Shown here: piece after piece, positions 36,970-45,022 of the stretch
Layout: each line of letters begins with the position of its first letter
How positions within the stretch are numbered: position 1 is the first letter of the stretch
DNA from: Moraxella equi
Lineage (GTDB): Bacteria > Pseudomonadota > Gammaproteobacteria > Pseudomonadales > Moraxellaceae
DNA length: 53,326 nt
NCBI RefSeq assembly: GCF_002027555.1
Contig: NZ_MXAP01000019.1
Coordinates: 1-53,326 of the forward strand
Direction: 5' to 3'
Program-made: the position numbers and the translations under genes
The notes under the pieces: generated by a model
Told to the model about the DNA's origin: nothing
The model's database searches: none
The model's input: the letters and a program-made list of their open reading frames with translations, nothing else

Positions 36970-37647
36970 ATGACCACATCCACCCCACCTATCACCCCCA
37001 AAGTAAAAAAAGCCAATAAATTCACCTTGTTTTGTATCGTGGCAGTCATGGCGATGATTGTGTTTTTGGCGGTTTTTTGGACGTTAAAATTGACCGAAGA
37101 GCCTGCCGTATCCGCCATTAGCCGAGACGGTGTTGTTACCGAAATCCAAAAAATGGCTCGCCTAAATACCGTTGCTTTTGGCGTGGACACGGTCATTACC
37201 GCCCAAAAAGAAGGCAATTGGTACAAGCTATGGCAGGACGAGCAAAAGGGGCTGTTTGTTGCTCGTGGGCGGGTTTTGGCAGGCGTGGATTTGGGTAAAA
37301 TCACGGCGGACAACGTGCAAGTTACCTTTGACCCCCAGACCGACCCAAAAGTTGCCCCGCACGCCAACATCACGGTAACGCTCCCGCCATCGCAAGTGTT
37401 TGAGGTGTTCCTTGATGACATACAGGTCTATGACTGGAAAACAGGGCTGTTTGGCGTGGCCGATAATGACCCTGAGATTTTAAATCAAGCCCAAACATCC
37501 GCCAAAGCCGAAGTGCTAAAAAAAGCGTGTCAAGGCGACATCATGACCCTCGCCACCGATAACGCCATCGAACAAATCAAGGGCTTATTTGCCTTGACAG
37601 GGGCGACTGTGGTGGTCAATGGCGATGTGGGGGCGTGTAGGGTGTGA
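36970..37647 (+). CDS. DUF4230 membrane-anchored protein
   Basis: 225 residues with one N-terminal membrane segment (about 17-40) and a probable periplasmic domain that begins VVTEIQKMARLNTVAF, the pattern of the DUF4230 family; function unknown. The start at 36970 is fixed by AGGAG 9 bases upstream; the frame is open to 36928 but that part is not convincing. A frame on the opposite strand (36924-37421) overlaps it and is judged a shadow. No neighbour suggests a role; a long non-coding stretch follows. Confidence 0.75.
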   Translation: MTTSTPPITPKVKKANKFTLFCIVAVMAMIVFLAVFWTLKLTEEPAVSAISRDGVVTEIQKMARLNTVAFGVDTVITAQKEGNWYKLWQDEQKGLFVARGRVLAGVDLGKITADNVQVTFDPQTDPKVAPHANITVTLPPSQVFEVFLDDIQVYDWKTGLFGVADNDPEILNQAQTSAKAEVLKKACQGDIMTLATDNAIEQIKGLFALTGATVVVNGDVGACRV

Positions 37648-38426
37648 ATTTGTATGTTTTTTAATCATTTAAATGTTAAATAATAACATTTCATCAAATT
37701 GATAAAATGGGTAAACCTGCCCATAAAATCATCAATTTGCCCAAATAACACACAAAACATGCCTAATTTATATCCATAATATTTTTATGGGTATAAAAAT
37801 ATTGCTCAATGGTAAAATATTTTTACTGTTTGGTATAGCCGTAAACCAAATTATGTTATAAAATAGAATCAGCAAATTAACAACCTAAATTTGCTGATTT
37901 ATCTTTAATTGTTTATTTAAAATGAATGTTTTGGTGTGGTCTCATGCCAAAATAACCGCTAAATGTGCCTAATTTTGTAAACTATTGATTAAAATTAAGT
38001 TTTATCAATGTTTGTTAATAACAAGTTGGTATTTGATAAATTTTTATGAATTATCAATAATTGCTTTTAATAATTACTTTTATTGGCATCATGAAGCGAT
38101 TTCATTTTGGATGAAAATAAAGCACTCATTCTAACTGCCATACCAAATTTTTTAACACGATATTAGATAATGGTATTTTATTAAATTTTAAAATTTTCTG
38201 ACCGAATTTTTAAAAGTTATTTAAAATCAACAATTATCACTGATGGTCGTATTAATTAAATGTGATATTGGGATAAAAGAAAAACATGAATCAAACATTG
38301 ATTTATGGCGTATCGGTTTGCTTATAAAATCAAGCAGATGTTTTCTTTGTCAAAAATATCAGGACAATGGCGTTAGACAATTTAGACCAATAATCTCCAA
38401 GCAATTGCTTTGGTTGAGAGTAAATC
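37648..38426. other. Long AT-rich, hairpin-bearing non-coding stretch
   Basis: 779 bp without a credible gene. Three stem-loops are visible. One at 37696-37738 has nested arms AAATTGAT/ATCAATTT and ATGGGT/GCCCAT. One at 37778-37803 is AATATTTTTAT/ATAAAAATATT, a perfect 11-bp stem with loop GGGT. One at 37867-37899 is AATCAGCAAAT/ATTTGCTGATT, perfect 11 bp. The first may terminate the DUF4230 gene. The rest could be a long leader or small-RNA locus of the signalling cluster; a 65-codon frame at 38243-38440 has no support. Confidence 0.55.
37867..37899 (+). terminator. Stem-loop, possible terminator
   Basis: Perfect 11-bp arms AATCAGCAAAT / ATTTGCTGATT around an 11-base loop, followed by TATCTTTAATTG rather than a clean T run. 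It has no plus-strand gene directly upstream, so it may end an unannotated small transcript. Confidence 0.4.
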
Positions 38427-39545
38427 ATGACGAGTACTAATAGCAAAAAAGCCATGCGTATTGCCATGGTTGGTGTTAGCCCTGCTGACCAAATTACTTT
38501 TAAAGGATATCTGCGTGTCCTATTGCGTTTGGACGTAGATTTGGATTGGGTGTCCGCTCAGATGGGTGAGGTTGATTTGTATGTCATTAATCAGGATTTT
38601 AAAAATTCTACCAGCGTGCAAAAACTAATAGAATTGCACCCACGCACACCCATCTTATACGTCAGTCGCAACCTGACAGGTGATGGTGGTATCGCTGGCG
38701 ATTCACTGGTATTGCCCCTAAAACAAATCAATGTCTTCAATGACTGGCTTTATGAAAAAGTGGATGTATTAAAGGGTCTGCCTTATCAAAAATCAAGCAC
38801 GTCTGGTGCGCCTGACAAAACAAGCACCCAAACCAATCAGGAGAGTCAAACCAGCCAGTCAGCCCAAACTGCTCACACAGCACAATCGCCACAGTCTACC
38901 ACATCAAAGTTAGATGACGTGATAGACTTGATTAAGACGTTGCACGCTCGTCCTAAGTCCTTATTTGAGTTAACCCAAGATGGAGAGGTGTTGGCTGTCA
39001 TTGATGGGGCGCGCCAGCTGGTATGGCTAAAAAGTGCCAAAGTGGCAGACGTGACGGCATGGCGACTGCGTGTGTATGGCGGTGTGGCAGGCGAGCCTAA
39101 GCAAGCCCTCGACATGAATCAGTGGCTGTATCAGATGGCATGGGCGAATGCTGAGAAGTTATTACCACTCATCGATGGCAATGCCCGCTATCAGCTTCGT
39201 TCATGGGCAAAGCCTGATAATAACGCCGACAGACGCATTATCTTGCGGACAATGGTTGCCCTAGAAGATACGGCACGTACGGTAGATGAAATTGTGGCAC
39301 GCACGGGACTGGGTCGTCCTGTCGTCCAAAAAGTGATTGTCTCGCTACTGCTCTCTCAGCATTTGATGGATGATAACTACCAAAACGTGAATGCGACCAT
39401 CATGCAGACATCGACCGTGGCACCAGTGACAGTCACAGCGTCTGCATCTGTGAGCGAGCCTGAACCAAGACCTGAGCCAAAAACCGCCGAACAACAAGAG
39501 AAAATCGGTTTCTTGTCACGTCTGCGTCGCAAACTGGGGCTGTGA
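38427..39545 (+). CDS. Uncharacterised regulator-like protein of a GTPase/roadblock cluster
   Basis: 372 residues, family not recognised. The N-terminal 115 residues alternate strands and helices like a degenerate receiver domain (RIAMVGVSPADQITFKGYL, LYVINQDF, TPILYVS) but lack the usual acidic pocket. A Ser/Thr/Gln-rich linker (about 125-160) follows, then a central domain (LFELTQDGEVLAVIDGARQLVWL). A C-terminal helical part (about 270-315) reads like a winged helix (TVDEIVARTGLGRPVVQKVIVSLL). The tail is basic (SRLRRKLGL). It lies upstream of the small GTPase and roadblock genes on the same strand, so it may be an effector or scaffold; this is inferred from position only. Confidence 0.6.
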   Translation: MTSTNSKKAMRIAMVGVSPADQITFKGYLRVLLRLDVDLDWVSAQMGEVDLYVINQDFKNSTSVQKLIELHPRTPILYVSRNLTGDGGIAGDSLVLPLKQINVFNDWLYEKVDVLKGLPYQKSSTSGAPDKTSTQTNQESQTSQSAQTAHTAQSPQSTTSKLDDVIDLIKTLHARPKSLFELTQDGEVLAVIDGARQLVWLKSAKVADVTAWRLRVYGGVAGEPKQALDMNQWLYQMAWANAEKLLPLIDGNARYQLRSWAKPDNNADRRIILRTMVALEDTARTVDEIVARTGLGRPVVQKVIVSLLLSQHLMDDNYQNVNATIMQTSTVAPVTVTASASVSEPEPRPEPKTAEQQEKIGFLSRLRRKLGL

Positions 39546-39634
39546 TGACACGTCCTAATTGCAATGTTTTTATTTTTATCATACAATAAATTTATCATTA
39601 TTTACATTTTCATGTTATTTATATTTAATATATT

Positions 39635-39769
39635 GATAGTAGTCCAAAAAGTATGCTGAACTAGGTTTTCCGTTCGCCCTGAGCCTGTCGAAGGGTTGGA
39701 AAACCGTTATGGTTCGACAAGCTCACCACGAATGGTTTTCTTTGTAGCATACTTTTTTGAACCAAAGCC
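39635..39769. mobile_element. 135-bp MITE with 8-bp target duplication, copy 2
   Basis: Nearly identical to 13805-13938, with the same ends (GATAGTAGTCC… and …GAACCAAAGCC) and the same CCCTGAGCCTGTCGAAGGG / GGTTCGACAAGCTCACC interior. AATATATT is directly repeated on both sides (39627-39634 and 39770-39777), so it inserted independently. It sits between the regulator-like gene and the GTPase gene, 33 bp before the GTPase start. Confidence 0.88.
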
Positions 39770-39802
39770 AATATATTTAATATAGTTATTTGGGTAGCAC
39801 TT

Positions 39803-40330
39803 ATGCAACGTCTTAAAATCGTATTTAGTGGTCCTATGGGTGCAGGTAAGACCCAGGCCATCTCTAGTCTCTCTGACATTCCTGTGGTCTCAACCGAGGT
39901 CATGAATACCGACCTTGATACCAACGCCAAGCTTTTGACCACAGTCGGCATGGACTATGGTGAGCTGACCATTGATGGTGGGGCAAGTATTGGTCTTTAT
40001 GGCACCCCAGGGCAGGAGCGTTTTAACTTCATTTGGCCCATCCTATCCCAAGGTGCTTTGGGCGTGGTGATTTTGATTGATCATTCGGCGCCTGATCCTG
40101 TGGCAGATTTGGCACATTATTTAAAGACTTTTGATGGCATTTATGATGGTCGTATCGTGCTGGGTATCAGTCAAGTGGACAAAATGCCCGAGCGTGAATT
40201 CTCCATTTATCGTGATTATCTAGCGAGCATTGGGCGTAATTTACCGCTATTTCCTGTGGACATGCGTAAACGTGAAGATGTCTTGTTGCTCGTTGAGAGC
40301 ATCATCGCTAGCCTAGAACAGTCTGAGTAA
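39803..40330 (+). CDS. Small Ras-like GTPase (MglA/Arf-like)
   Basis: 175-residue P-loop GTPase of the bacterial Arf/MglA/COG2229 type. The P-loop GPMGAGKT occupies residues 10-17. The switch II motif is YGTPGQERF (66-74), with a Pro in place of the DxxG Ala/Gly pattern, as in this family. The G4 region reads SQVDK (123-127) rather than NKxD, so base specificity should not be assumed. MglA-type GTPases set cell polarity or type IV pilus placement together with a roadblock protein, and a roadblock gene follows here. A MITE lies directly upstream. Confidence 0.85.
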   Translation: MQRLKIVFSGPMGAGKTQAISSLSDIPVVSTEVMNTDLDTNAKLLTTVGMDYGELTIDGGASIGLYGTPGQERFNFIWPILSQGALGVVILIDHSAPDPVADLAHYLKTFDGIYDGRIVLGISQVDKMPEREFSIYRDYLASIGRNLPLFPVDMRKREDVLLLVESIIASLEQSE

Positions 40331-40377
40331 ATCACTTGACAACACTGACATACAAATAAACATCTTGGAGTAAAATA

Positions 40378-40818
40378 ATGAGCCTTAGTCCTTTTAAATT
40401 GGATTCTAATCGTGTCAAGCCTGCTGAGCAATTTTTGGCACTTTCAAAAGAAGTGCTTCACGAGTTGGTGCATTCTACCACAGGCGTAGATGGTGTATTA
40501 CTGGCATCGACTGATGGTTTTGAAGTATTATCTATCTTTCAAAAAAACTATGATGGCAATAAACTCTCAGCAGTGGGTTCATCCATCTTGGCACTGGTAC
40601 AAGCCTTGACTGCTGAGGCTCAGCTGACTGGGTGCCGTTCGGTGATTTTGGATGCTGAAAATGGCAAAATTATGATTAGTGCCGTGCCAAATGTCAATCA
40701 GCCCATGATTTTGATTGTGGTCACCAAACAGCAGGTTCTGCTCGGGCAAATCATGCACGCCATGAATAAAGCCACCACTCGTTTGGTGGAGCTTGACGGT
40801 CAGCATCACGGAAAATAG
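40378..40818 (+). CDS. Roadblock/LC7 domain protein
   Basis: 146 residues with a single roadblock/LC7 (MglB-like) domain spanning about 20-130: VDGVLLASTDGFEVLS, a central helix (LSAVGSSILALVQALT) and the closing ILIVVTKQQVLLGQIM. Such proteins dimerise and act as GTPase-activating or scaffold partners of MglA-like GTPases. It follows the GTPase gene by 47 bp, with TTGGAGTAAAATA in front of the ATG as ribosome site, so the two are very likely one operon. The pairing makes a functional module likely; the target process is unknown. Confidence 0.85.
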   Translation: MSLSPFKLDSNRVKPAEQFLALSKEVLHELVHSTTGVDGVLLASTDGFEVLSIFQKNYDGNKLSAVGSSILALVQALTAEAQLTGCRSVILDAENGKIMISAVPNVNQPMILIVVTKQQVLLGQIMHAMNKATTRLVELDGQHHGK

Positions 40819-41316
40819 GATGATGCAACCCAATTTTATTGAGTTTTCTTAATGTGTTATTAGATTTCTTGTGAAATTCATCAGTGAGTCCTTTAAAACC
40901 TTTGATTTTCATAGTGCTTGACAAATACAAAAATCCGATAAAATCAGATTTTCATAAGATGCTTATTCATTGTAATGGTTAAAAAAGTATTTCTCTGAAG
41001 TTTGTCTATGGATTGATTATGCTGTAGTTTGGCAATTTATTATCAACGGAAACCTGTCTTTCGCAAGAAGTTTAATGATTTAATTTGTTGGACTAACGTC
41101 CGATTGTTTAATTCGCACGTATGACTCTATTTGTTGAATAGATTTATTATTTTTGACTGTAGTTCAAAAAGCATGTTACAAATGTATGATAATTACTAAG
41201 CTTTATTGATACTTTTATTTTTTGGCGTTATCGTATTTTCTTTTTTTTTTAAATACTCATAGCATGCTTTTTAGGTTGACATGATTTTTCTTTGTTAGAT
41301 TGTAAAGGTGTTTTTA
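40819..41316. other. AT-rich gap with a possible decayed MITE
   Basis: 498 bp without a gene between the roadblock and sugar-binding genes. The right end (about 41159-41280) has inverted arms GTTCAAAAAGCATGTTA and TAGCATGCTTTTTAGG that resemble the ends of the 134-bp MITE but with no clear target duplication. A TTGACA at 41276-41281 could be a -35 box for the next gene. Nothing else was recognised. Confidence 0.45.
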
Positions 41317-42309
41317 ATGAAATTAACTTATTTATGGTTACTAACAAGTGCAGTCTTGTTGGGAGCTTGTTCAAATTCGATGGATCAGGTGCAGATGAGT
41401 GATTATCCGCAATCAACCGTGGGTCTGACAATTAGTAATACTCAAAACACATTTTTTAAGGCCTTTTATGATGCCTATGAGACAGAAGTTGCGGCTCAGT
41501 CATCCGTAACCGCATTTTTGGATAATGCTAATAACGATCAAGAAGCACAAAATCAGCAGATTGAGACTATGATTAGTAAAGGTGCAAAAGCACTGGTTGT
41601 TAACTTGGTTGATGTCAATCAAGGCGAGGTGGTTATCCAAAGATATTGTGACAAAGTTTCGTTGGTATTTTTTAATCGTAGTCCAGGAGATAAGGCACTT
41701 GCCAAATGTCAGAATGCCTATTTTGTGGATGGTGATGCGACACAGGCAGGCATCCTTCAAGGACTAAAAGTGCTTGATTTATGGAAAAAAAATCCCAGTT
41801 GGGATAAAAATCAAGACGGGAAAATTCAATTTGCGATGTTAGAAGGACTTGTTGGGCATGCAGGAGCTCAAGCTCGCACCAAGTGGTCGATGAGTACTAT
41901 GGAAAACTACCCAACACTGGGTGTACCGACTGAGTTGGTGTTTCATGAGCATGCTATGTTTAATAAAGATGTAGCGAAAGGTGTGGTCGGTCAATGGATT
42001 TTAAACCCTGAGTTTGCACGTGTAGAGGTTGTCTTGGCAAATAATGATGCGATGGCATTAGGTGCTGCCGAGGCTTTGTCAGAAAAACAAATCAACGTAC
42101 CTCTTTTTGGTATTGATGCAACTAGCGAGGCTTTGGAGGCTGTGAAGTCAGGTCGAATGACGGCAACTGTGCTAAATGATGCAAAAAACCAAGCAAAAGT
42201 CGCATTAAGATTGGCATCAAATTTGGCGGCAGAAACCGATCCTTTGAATGGAATAGATTATCGTATGGAGCACCGGATAATTCAAGTGCCTTATCAAGAA
42301 GTGCAGTAA
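41317..42309 (+). CDS. MglB-like galactose/glucose-binding lipoprotein, orphan
   Basis: 330 residues with a lipoprotein leader ending LLGAC (Cys18), then a type I periplasmic binding fold. The calcium loop DKNQDGKIQ (about residue 163), VLANNDAMALGAAEAL, IDATSEALEAVKSGRMTATVLND and the final VPYQEV closely follow E. coli MglB. The start at 41317 is chosen over a GTG three codons earlier by its AAAGG site. No mglA or mglC ABC subunits accompany it. Instead a sensor kinase gene starts 15 bp after it. It therefore probably acts as a receptor, possibly for a sugar, feeding the kinase; lipid anchoring fits a membrane-bound sensor. Confidence 0.86.
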   Translation: MKLTYLWLLTSAVLLGACSNSMDQVQMSDYPQSTVGLTISNTQNTFFKAFYDAYETEVAAQSSVTAFLDNANNDQEAQNQQIETMISKGAKALVVNLVDVNQGEVVIQRYCDKVSLVFFNRSPGDKALAKCQNAYFVDGDATQAGILQGLKVLDLWKKNPSWDKNQDGKIQFAMLEGLVGHAGAQARTKWSMSTMENYPTLGVPTELVFHEHAMFNKDVAKGVVGQWILNPEFARVEVVLANNDAMALGAAEALSEKQINVPLFGIDATSEALEAVKSGRMTATVLNDAKNQAKVALRLASNLAAETDPLNGIDYRMEHRIIQVPYQEVQ

Positions 42310-42324
42310 AGGAGGAAGGTTGTC

Positions 42325-44550
42325 ATGTCTCGAGATATTTTACAAACATTTCAAAAATCAGGTATTGTTAAATACCGTTCTTTGATTCTATTGTCATTAG
42401 CATTTTTTGCACTTGTTATTATTTTATCTAGTTATACCTTTGTTGCATCACAAAGAATTGCGAATGCGACCAAGGAATTAGAGCTTGCTGCCCAGCAAAC
42501 AGTTTTGGTTCAACGTTTATCCAAAAAATTATTGGACTTAAATTTGTATTTGAACGCAACACAATCACAAAACACGATTCAGTCAGAACAGCCTGTAGTT
42601 GTTGATCAAAATAACCTTCCTATTGATCTGTTGCCACAGACGGCTATTTACCAACTCGATGAGCTAAAAACAGAGACTCAAGAGTTTACCCAGGTTCTAC
42701 ATGCATTAAAATCAGGCGGTACAGTTAAGAATGCTTTAGGTCAAGAAGTGGCTGTTAAGGCAGTTGATTCTGACTATTTGCAAAAAATCTTGGTGGATAT
42801 TGAAACCATTTGGACTCCTTATTTAGGTTTGCTTGACAGATTTGTTGAGGATTCTGAAAAAGGAGTAATTTCAAAAAAAACCAGTGATTACTTGGTGGAT
42901 TATACCCGTTTGTACAGCAATGCATTGCAGATAGAAACGACTGATTTTACGGGTTACAGAGGTCATCTTATTCAAAACAGCACCGACCAACTTAAAATGG
43001 TGCAGGTTAGCGGTATCTCTATTGCATTCATGCTATTTTTGGTAATTATTTTTGGTTCGCTCCGTCAATTATTGCAATCAGATGCAAAGCTTTTATTGGC
43101 TCAACGCCAAACTACCAACATCTTAGGTACGGTACAAGAAGGTTTGTTCTTGATTGATAAAAATTTTGTTATCTCAGATGCCTATTCAAAGAACCTAGAG
43201 ACTGTCTTGGGGTGTAAAGACATCGCTAGCACGACCTTAACTGATTTATTGCAAGGTATGATTGGGCGTGATGATGTTGAGGCGACCAAGTTGTTTGTTG
43301 AGCAGTTGTACAATCCTTGGGTGGTCTCAGACTTGATTAGCGATCTGAACCCGCTCAAACAGGTTAAGGTTAATGTGGTTGACGACCAAGATGATACGGT
43401 GGTCAAATACCTGTCGTTTAGTTTCCTGCGTGTTCAGGAGAGTGAAAATGACGAAGTTGAAGAAATCTTTGTGAGTGTTGTTGATGTGACCGACTCGGTG
43501 TTGCTTGAAAAAACTTTGGAGAGTGAAAAAGCACAGCATGACCGTCAGATTGAGATGATTGGGCATATCCTTAATGTGGATATTAACGTGCTTAACGAGT
43601 TTATTGAGAATACTTATGGGCGTGTTAATGAGATGAACGAGGTGCTACGAGTCGAGGGTCAGCTACATAATAAAGCTCAGACCTTATTTAGAAAAATGCA
43701 TAGCTTAAAAGGTGAAGCATCTGCCATTAAGATGAGTAGTTTTGTACGTCTTGCTGAGCAGGCAGAAGAAAAACTGGTATTAATCCGCAACCAAAGCACG
43801 GTCTCAGGTCAGGACTTTTTGGGTTTTACCATGGTTCTAAACGAAATCCTAGACCTAAACCAGTTTGTCGAAAAACTCTTGCAACGCATTAGCCGTGTGG
43901 CAAAAGAAATAGACAAAGATGATGTTGGTCAAAGCGTACAAAGTGTCATGGCACAAACAAATGGCAAGCCTGCTACTGTCGCTCCAAGTAGTCATTCGCT
44001 AGATTGGCAAAGCTACTTTGGTGATTATGCTCAGCAAATCGCCGAACGTCAAGGCAAAAAAGTTAAGGTCAACTTAACAGGTTTTGAAGATATTCAGATG
44101 ACCGATAAGCTCAAAAAGTTCTGCCAAGATGTCGGCATTCAGCTACTTAAAAATGCCATTGCTCATGGCATTGAGACACCTGATGTGCGTGTGCAGGCAG
44201 GTAAAAGCAAAGTAGGTCAAATCAAGCTAATGCTTTTACAGTATGGCAGTCAGCTACGCATGAGTATCATTGATGATGGGGCAGGTGTGGATTTACAAAA
44301 ACTACGTCAAAAAGCCATTGAGATGAATCTTATGACTGCTGAACAAGCATCAAGTCTGCCCGACAGCCGTCTGTATGCCTTGATGTTCCGCTCAGGTATC
44401 TCAACTGCCAATGGTGTCGATGAAGACAGTGGGCGTGGTGTGGGCATGGACATCGTGCGTGAGTGGGTCAAAGAAGTTAATGGCAAAATCAATGTCGAGA
44501 GTCAGCCAGGGCTAAATACAAAGATTGTCATCAACTTTGATGCACAGTAA
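42325..44550 (+). CDS. Membrane sensor histidine kinase, HPt and CheA-like ATPase
   Basis: 741 residues. TM1 (about 17-41) is followed by a periplasmic domain whose start (AAQQTVLVQRLSKKLL) recalls PilJ/NarX-type sensors. TM2 is at about 227-247 and a PAS-like region at about 260-395. An HPt domain follows with the phospho-accepting His459 (HSLKGEA), then a CheA-like HATPase (about 590-741) with LLKNAIAHGIE, DDGAGVDLQKLR and SGRGVGMDIV. There is no dimerisation DHp, CheW-like or P2 domain, so it is not a classical CheA. It begins 15 bp after the sugar-binding lipoprotein and is followed by a single-domain response regulator. This suggests binding-protein input, PAS relay and phosphotransfer. 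Confidence 0.88.
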   Translation: MSRDILQTFQKSGIVKYRSLILLSLAFFALVIILSSYTFVASQRIANATKELELAAQQTVLVQRLSKKLLDLNLYLNATQSQNTIQSEQPVVVDQNNLPIDLLPQTAIYQLDELKTETQEFTQVLHALKSGGTVKNALGQEVAVKAVDSDYLQKILVDIETIWTPYLGLLDRFVEDSEKGVISKKTSDYLVDYTRLYSNALQIETTDFTGYRGHLIQNSTDQLKMVQVSGISIAFMLFLVIIFGSLRQLLQSDAKLLLAQRQTTNILGTVQEGLFLIDKNFVISDAYSKNLETVLGCKDIASTTLTDLLQGMIGRDDVEATKLFVEQLYNPWVVSDLISDLNPLKQVKVNVVDDQDDTVVKYLSFSFLRVQESENDEVEEIFVSVVDVTDSVLLEKTLESEKAQHDRQIEMIGHILNVDINVLNEFIENTYGRVNEMNEVLRVEGQLHNKAQTLFRKMHSLKGEASAIKMSSFVRLAEQAEEKLVLIRNQSTVSGQDFLGFTMVLNEILDLNQFVEKLLQRISRVAKEIDKDDVGQSVQSVMAQTNGKPATVAPSSHSLDWQSYFGDYAQQIAERQGKKVKVNLTGFEDIQMTDKLKKFCQDVGIQLLKNAIAHGIETPDVRVQAGKSKVGQIKLMLLQYGSQLRMSIIDDGAGVDLQKLRQKAIEMNLMTAEQASSLPDSRLYALMFRSGISTANGVDEDSGRGVGMDIVREWVKEVNGKINVESQPGLNTKIVINFDAQ

Positions 44551-44562
44551 TATAAATAAAAA

Positions 44563-44590
44563 CAGACCTGAATATTCAGATTCAGGTCTG
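44563..44590 (+). terminator. Stem-loop between kinase and response regulator
   Basis: CAGACCTGAAT / ATTCAGGTCTG, a perfect 11-bp stem with a 6-base loop, 13 bases after the kinase stop. The T run after it is interrupted (CTTGTGATTTTT), so it may attenuate rather than stop transcription into the response-regulator gene. Confidence 0.55.
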
Positions 44591-44619
44591 CTTGTGATTT
44601 TTAGATTTTGGAGTAAAGA

Positions 44620-45003
44620 ATGGCTTATCGTCTGATGATTGTTGATGATTCTAATATTATTCGTAACCGCATTGAGCGTTGTTTTGAGGGTGGTAGTATT
44701 GAGATTGTGGCGACCGCCAATAATGGCGTGGATGCCGTATTAAAATTTGATGAATTTCGTCCTGATTTTATTACCATGGACTTGACCATGCCACAGATGG
44801 ATGGACTTGAATGCATCAAGCGTATCGTGGGCAAAGGAACGGGCGTGAGTATTTTGGTTGTCTCGGCACTCTCTGACCGTATGACGGCACTACAAGCCTT
44901 GCAAGTCGGAGCAAGGGGCTTTATTTATAAGCCGTTTAATGACGAAGAGCTGATTGCAGGCATGCAACGCCTGATTGAACTTAGTGCCAAAGCTAAGAAA
45001 TAA
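44620..45003 (+). CDS. CheY-like single-domain response regulator
   Basis: 127 residues, receiver domain only. The acidic pair Asp9-Asp10, phospho-acceptor Asp54 (FITMDLTMPQMDG), Ser82 and Lys104 (FIYKPF) are all in place, so it should be phosphorylated. It has no output domain, which fits a CheY-type protein acting by protein contact. TTGGAGTAAAGA precedes the ATG. It is the natural partner of the kinase upstream, and might feed the GTPase module in the same cluster. Confidence 0.93.
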   Translation: MAYRLMIVDDSNIIRNRIERCFEGGSIEIVATANNGVDAVLKFDEFRPDFITMDLTMPQMDGLECIKRIVGKGTGVSILVVSALSDRMTALQALQVGARGFIYKPFNDEELIAGMQRLIELSAKAKK

Positions 45004-45022
45004 GTAAAATAAGTAGCCAGTT

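Noticed and set aside
36924..37421. 165-codon frame on the minus strand opposite the DUF4230 gene
   Set aside because: The plus-strand frame has a good ribosome site, a membrane segment and a family match; the minus frame has none and is a shadow.
38243..38440. 65-codon plus-strand frame in the long gap
   Set aside because: No ribosome site or recognisable feature, and it runs into the start of the next gene in another frame.
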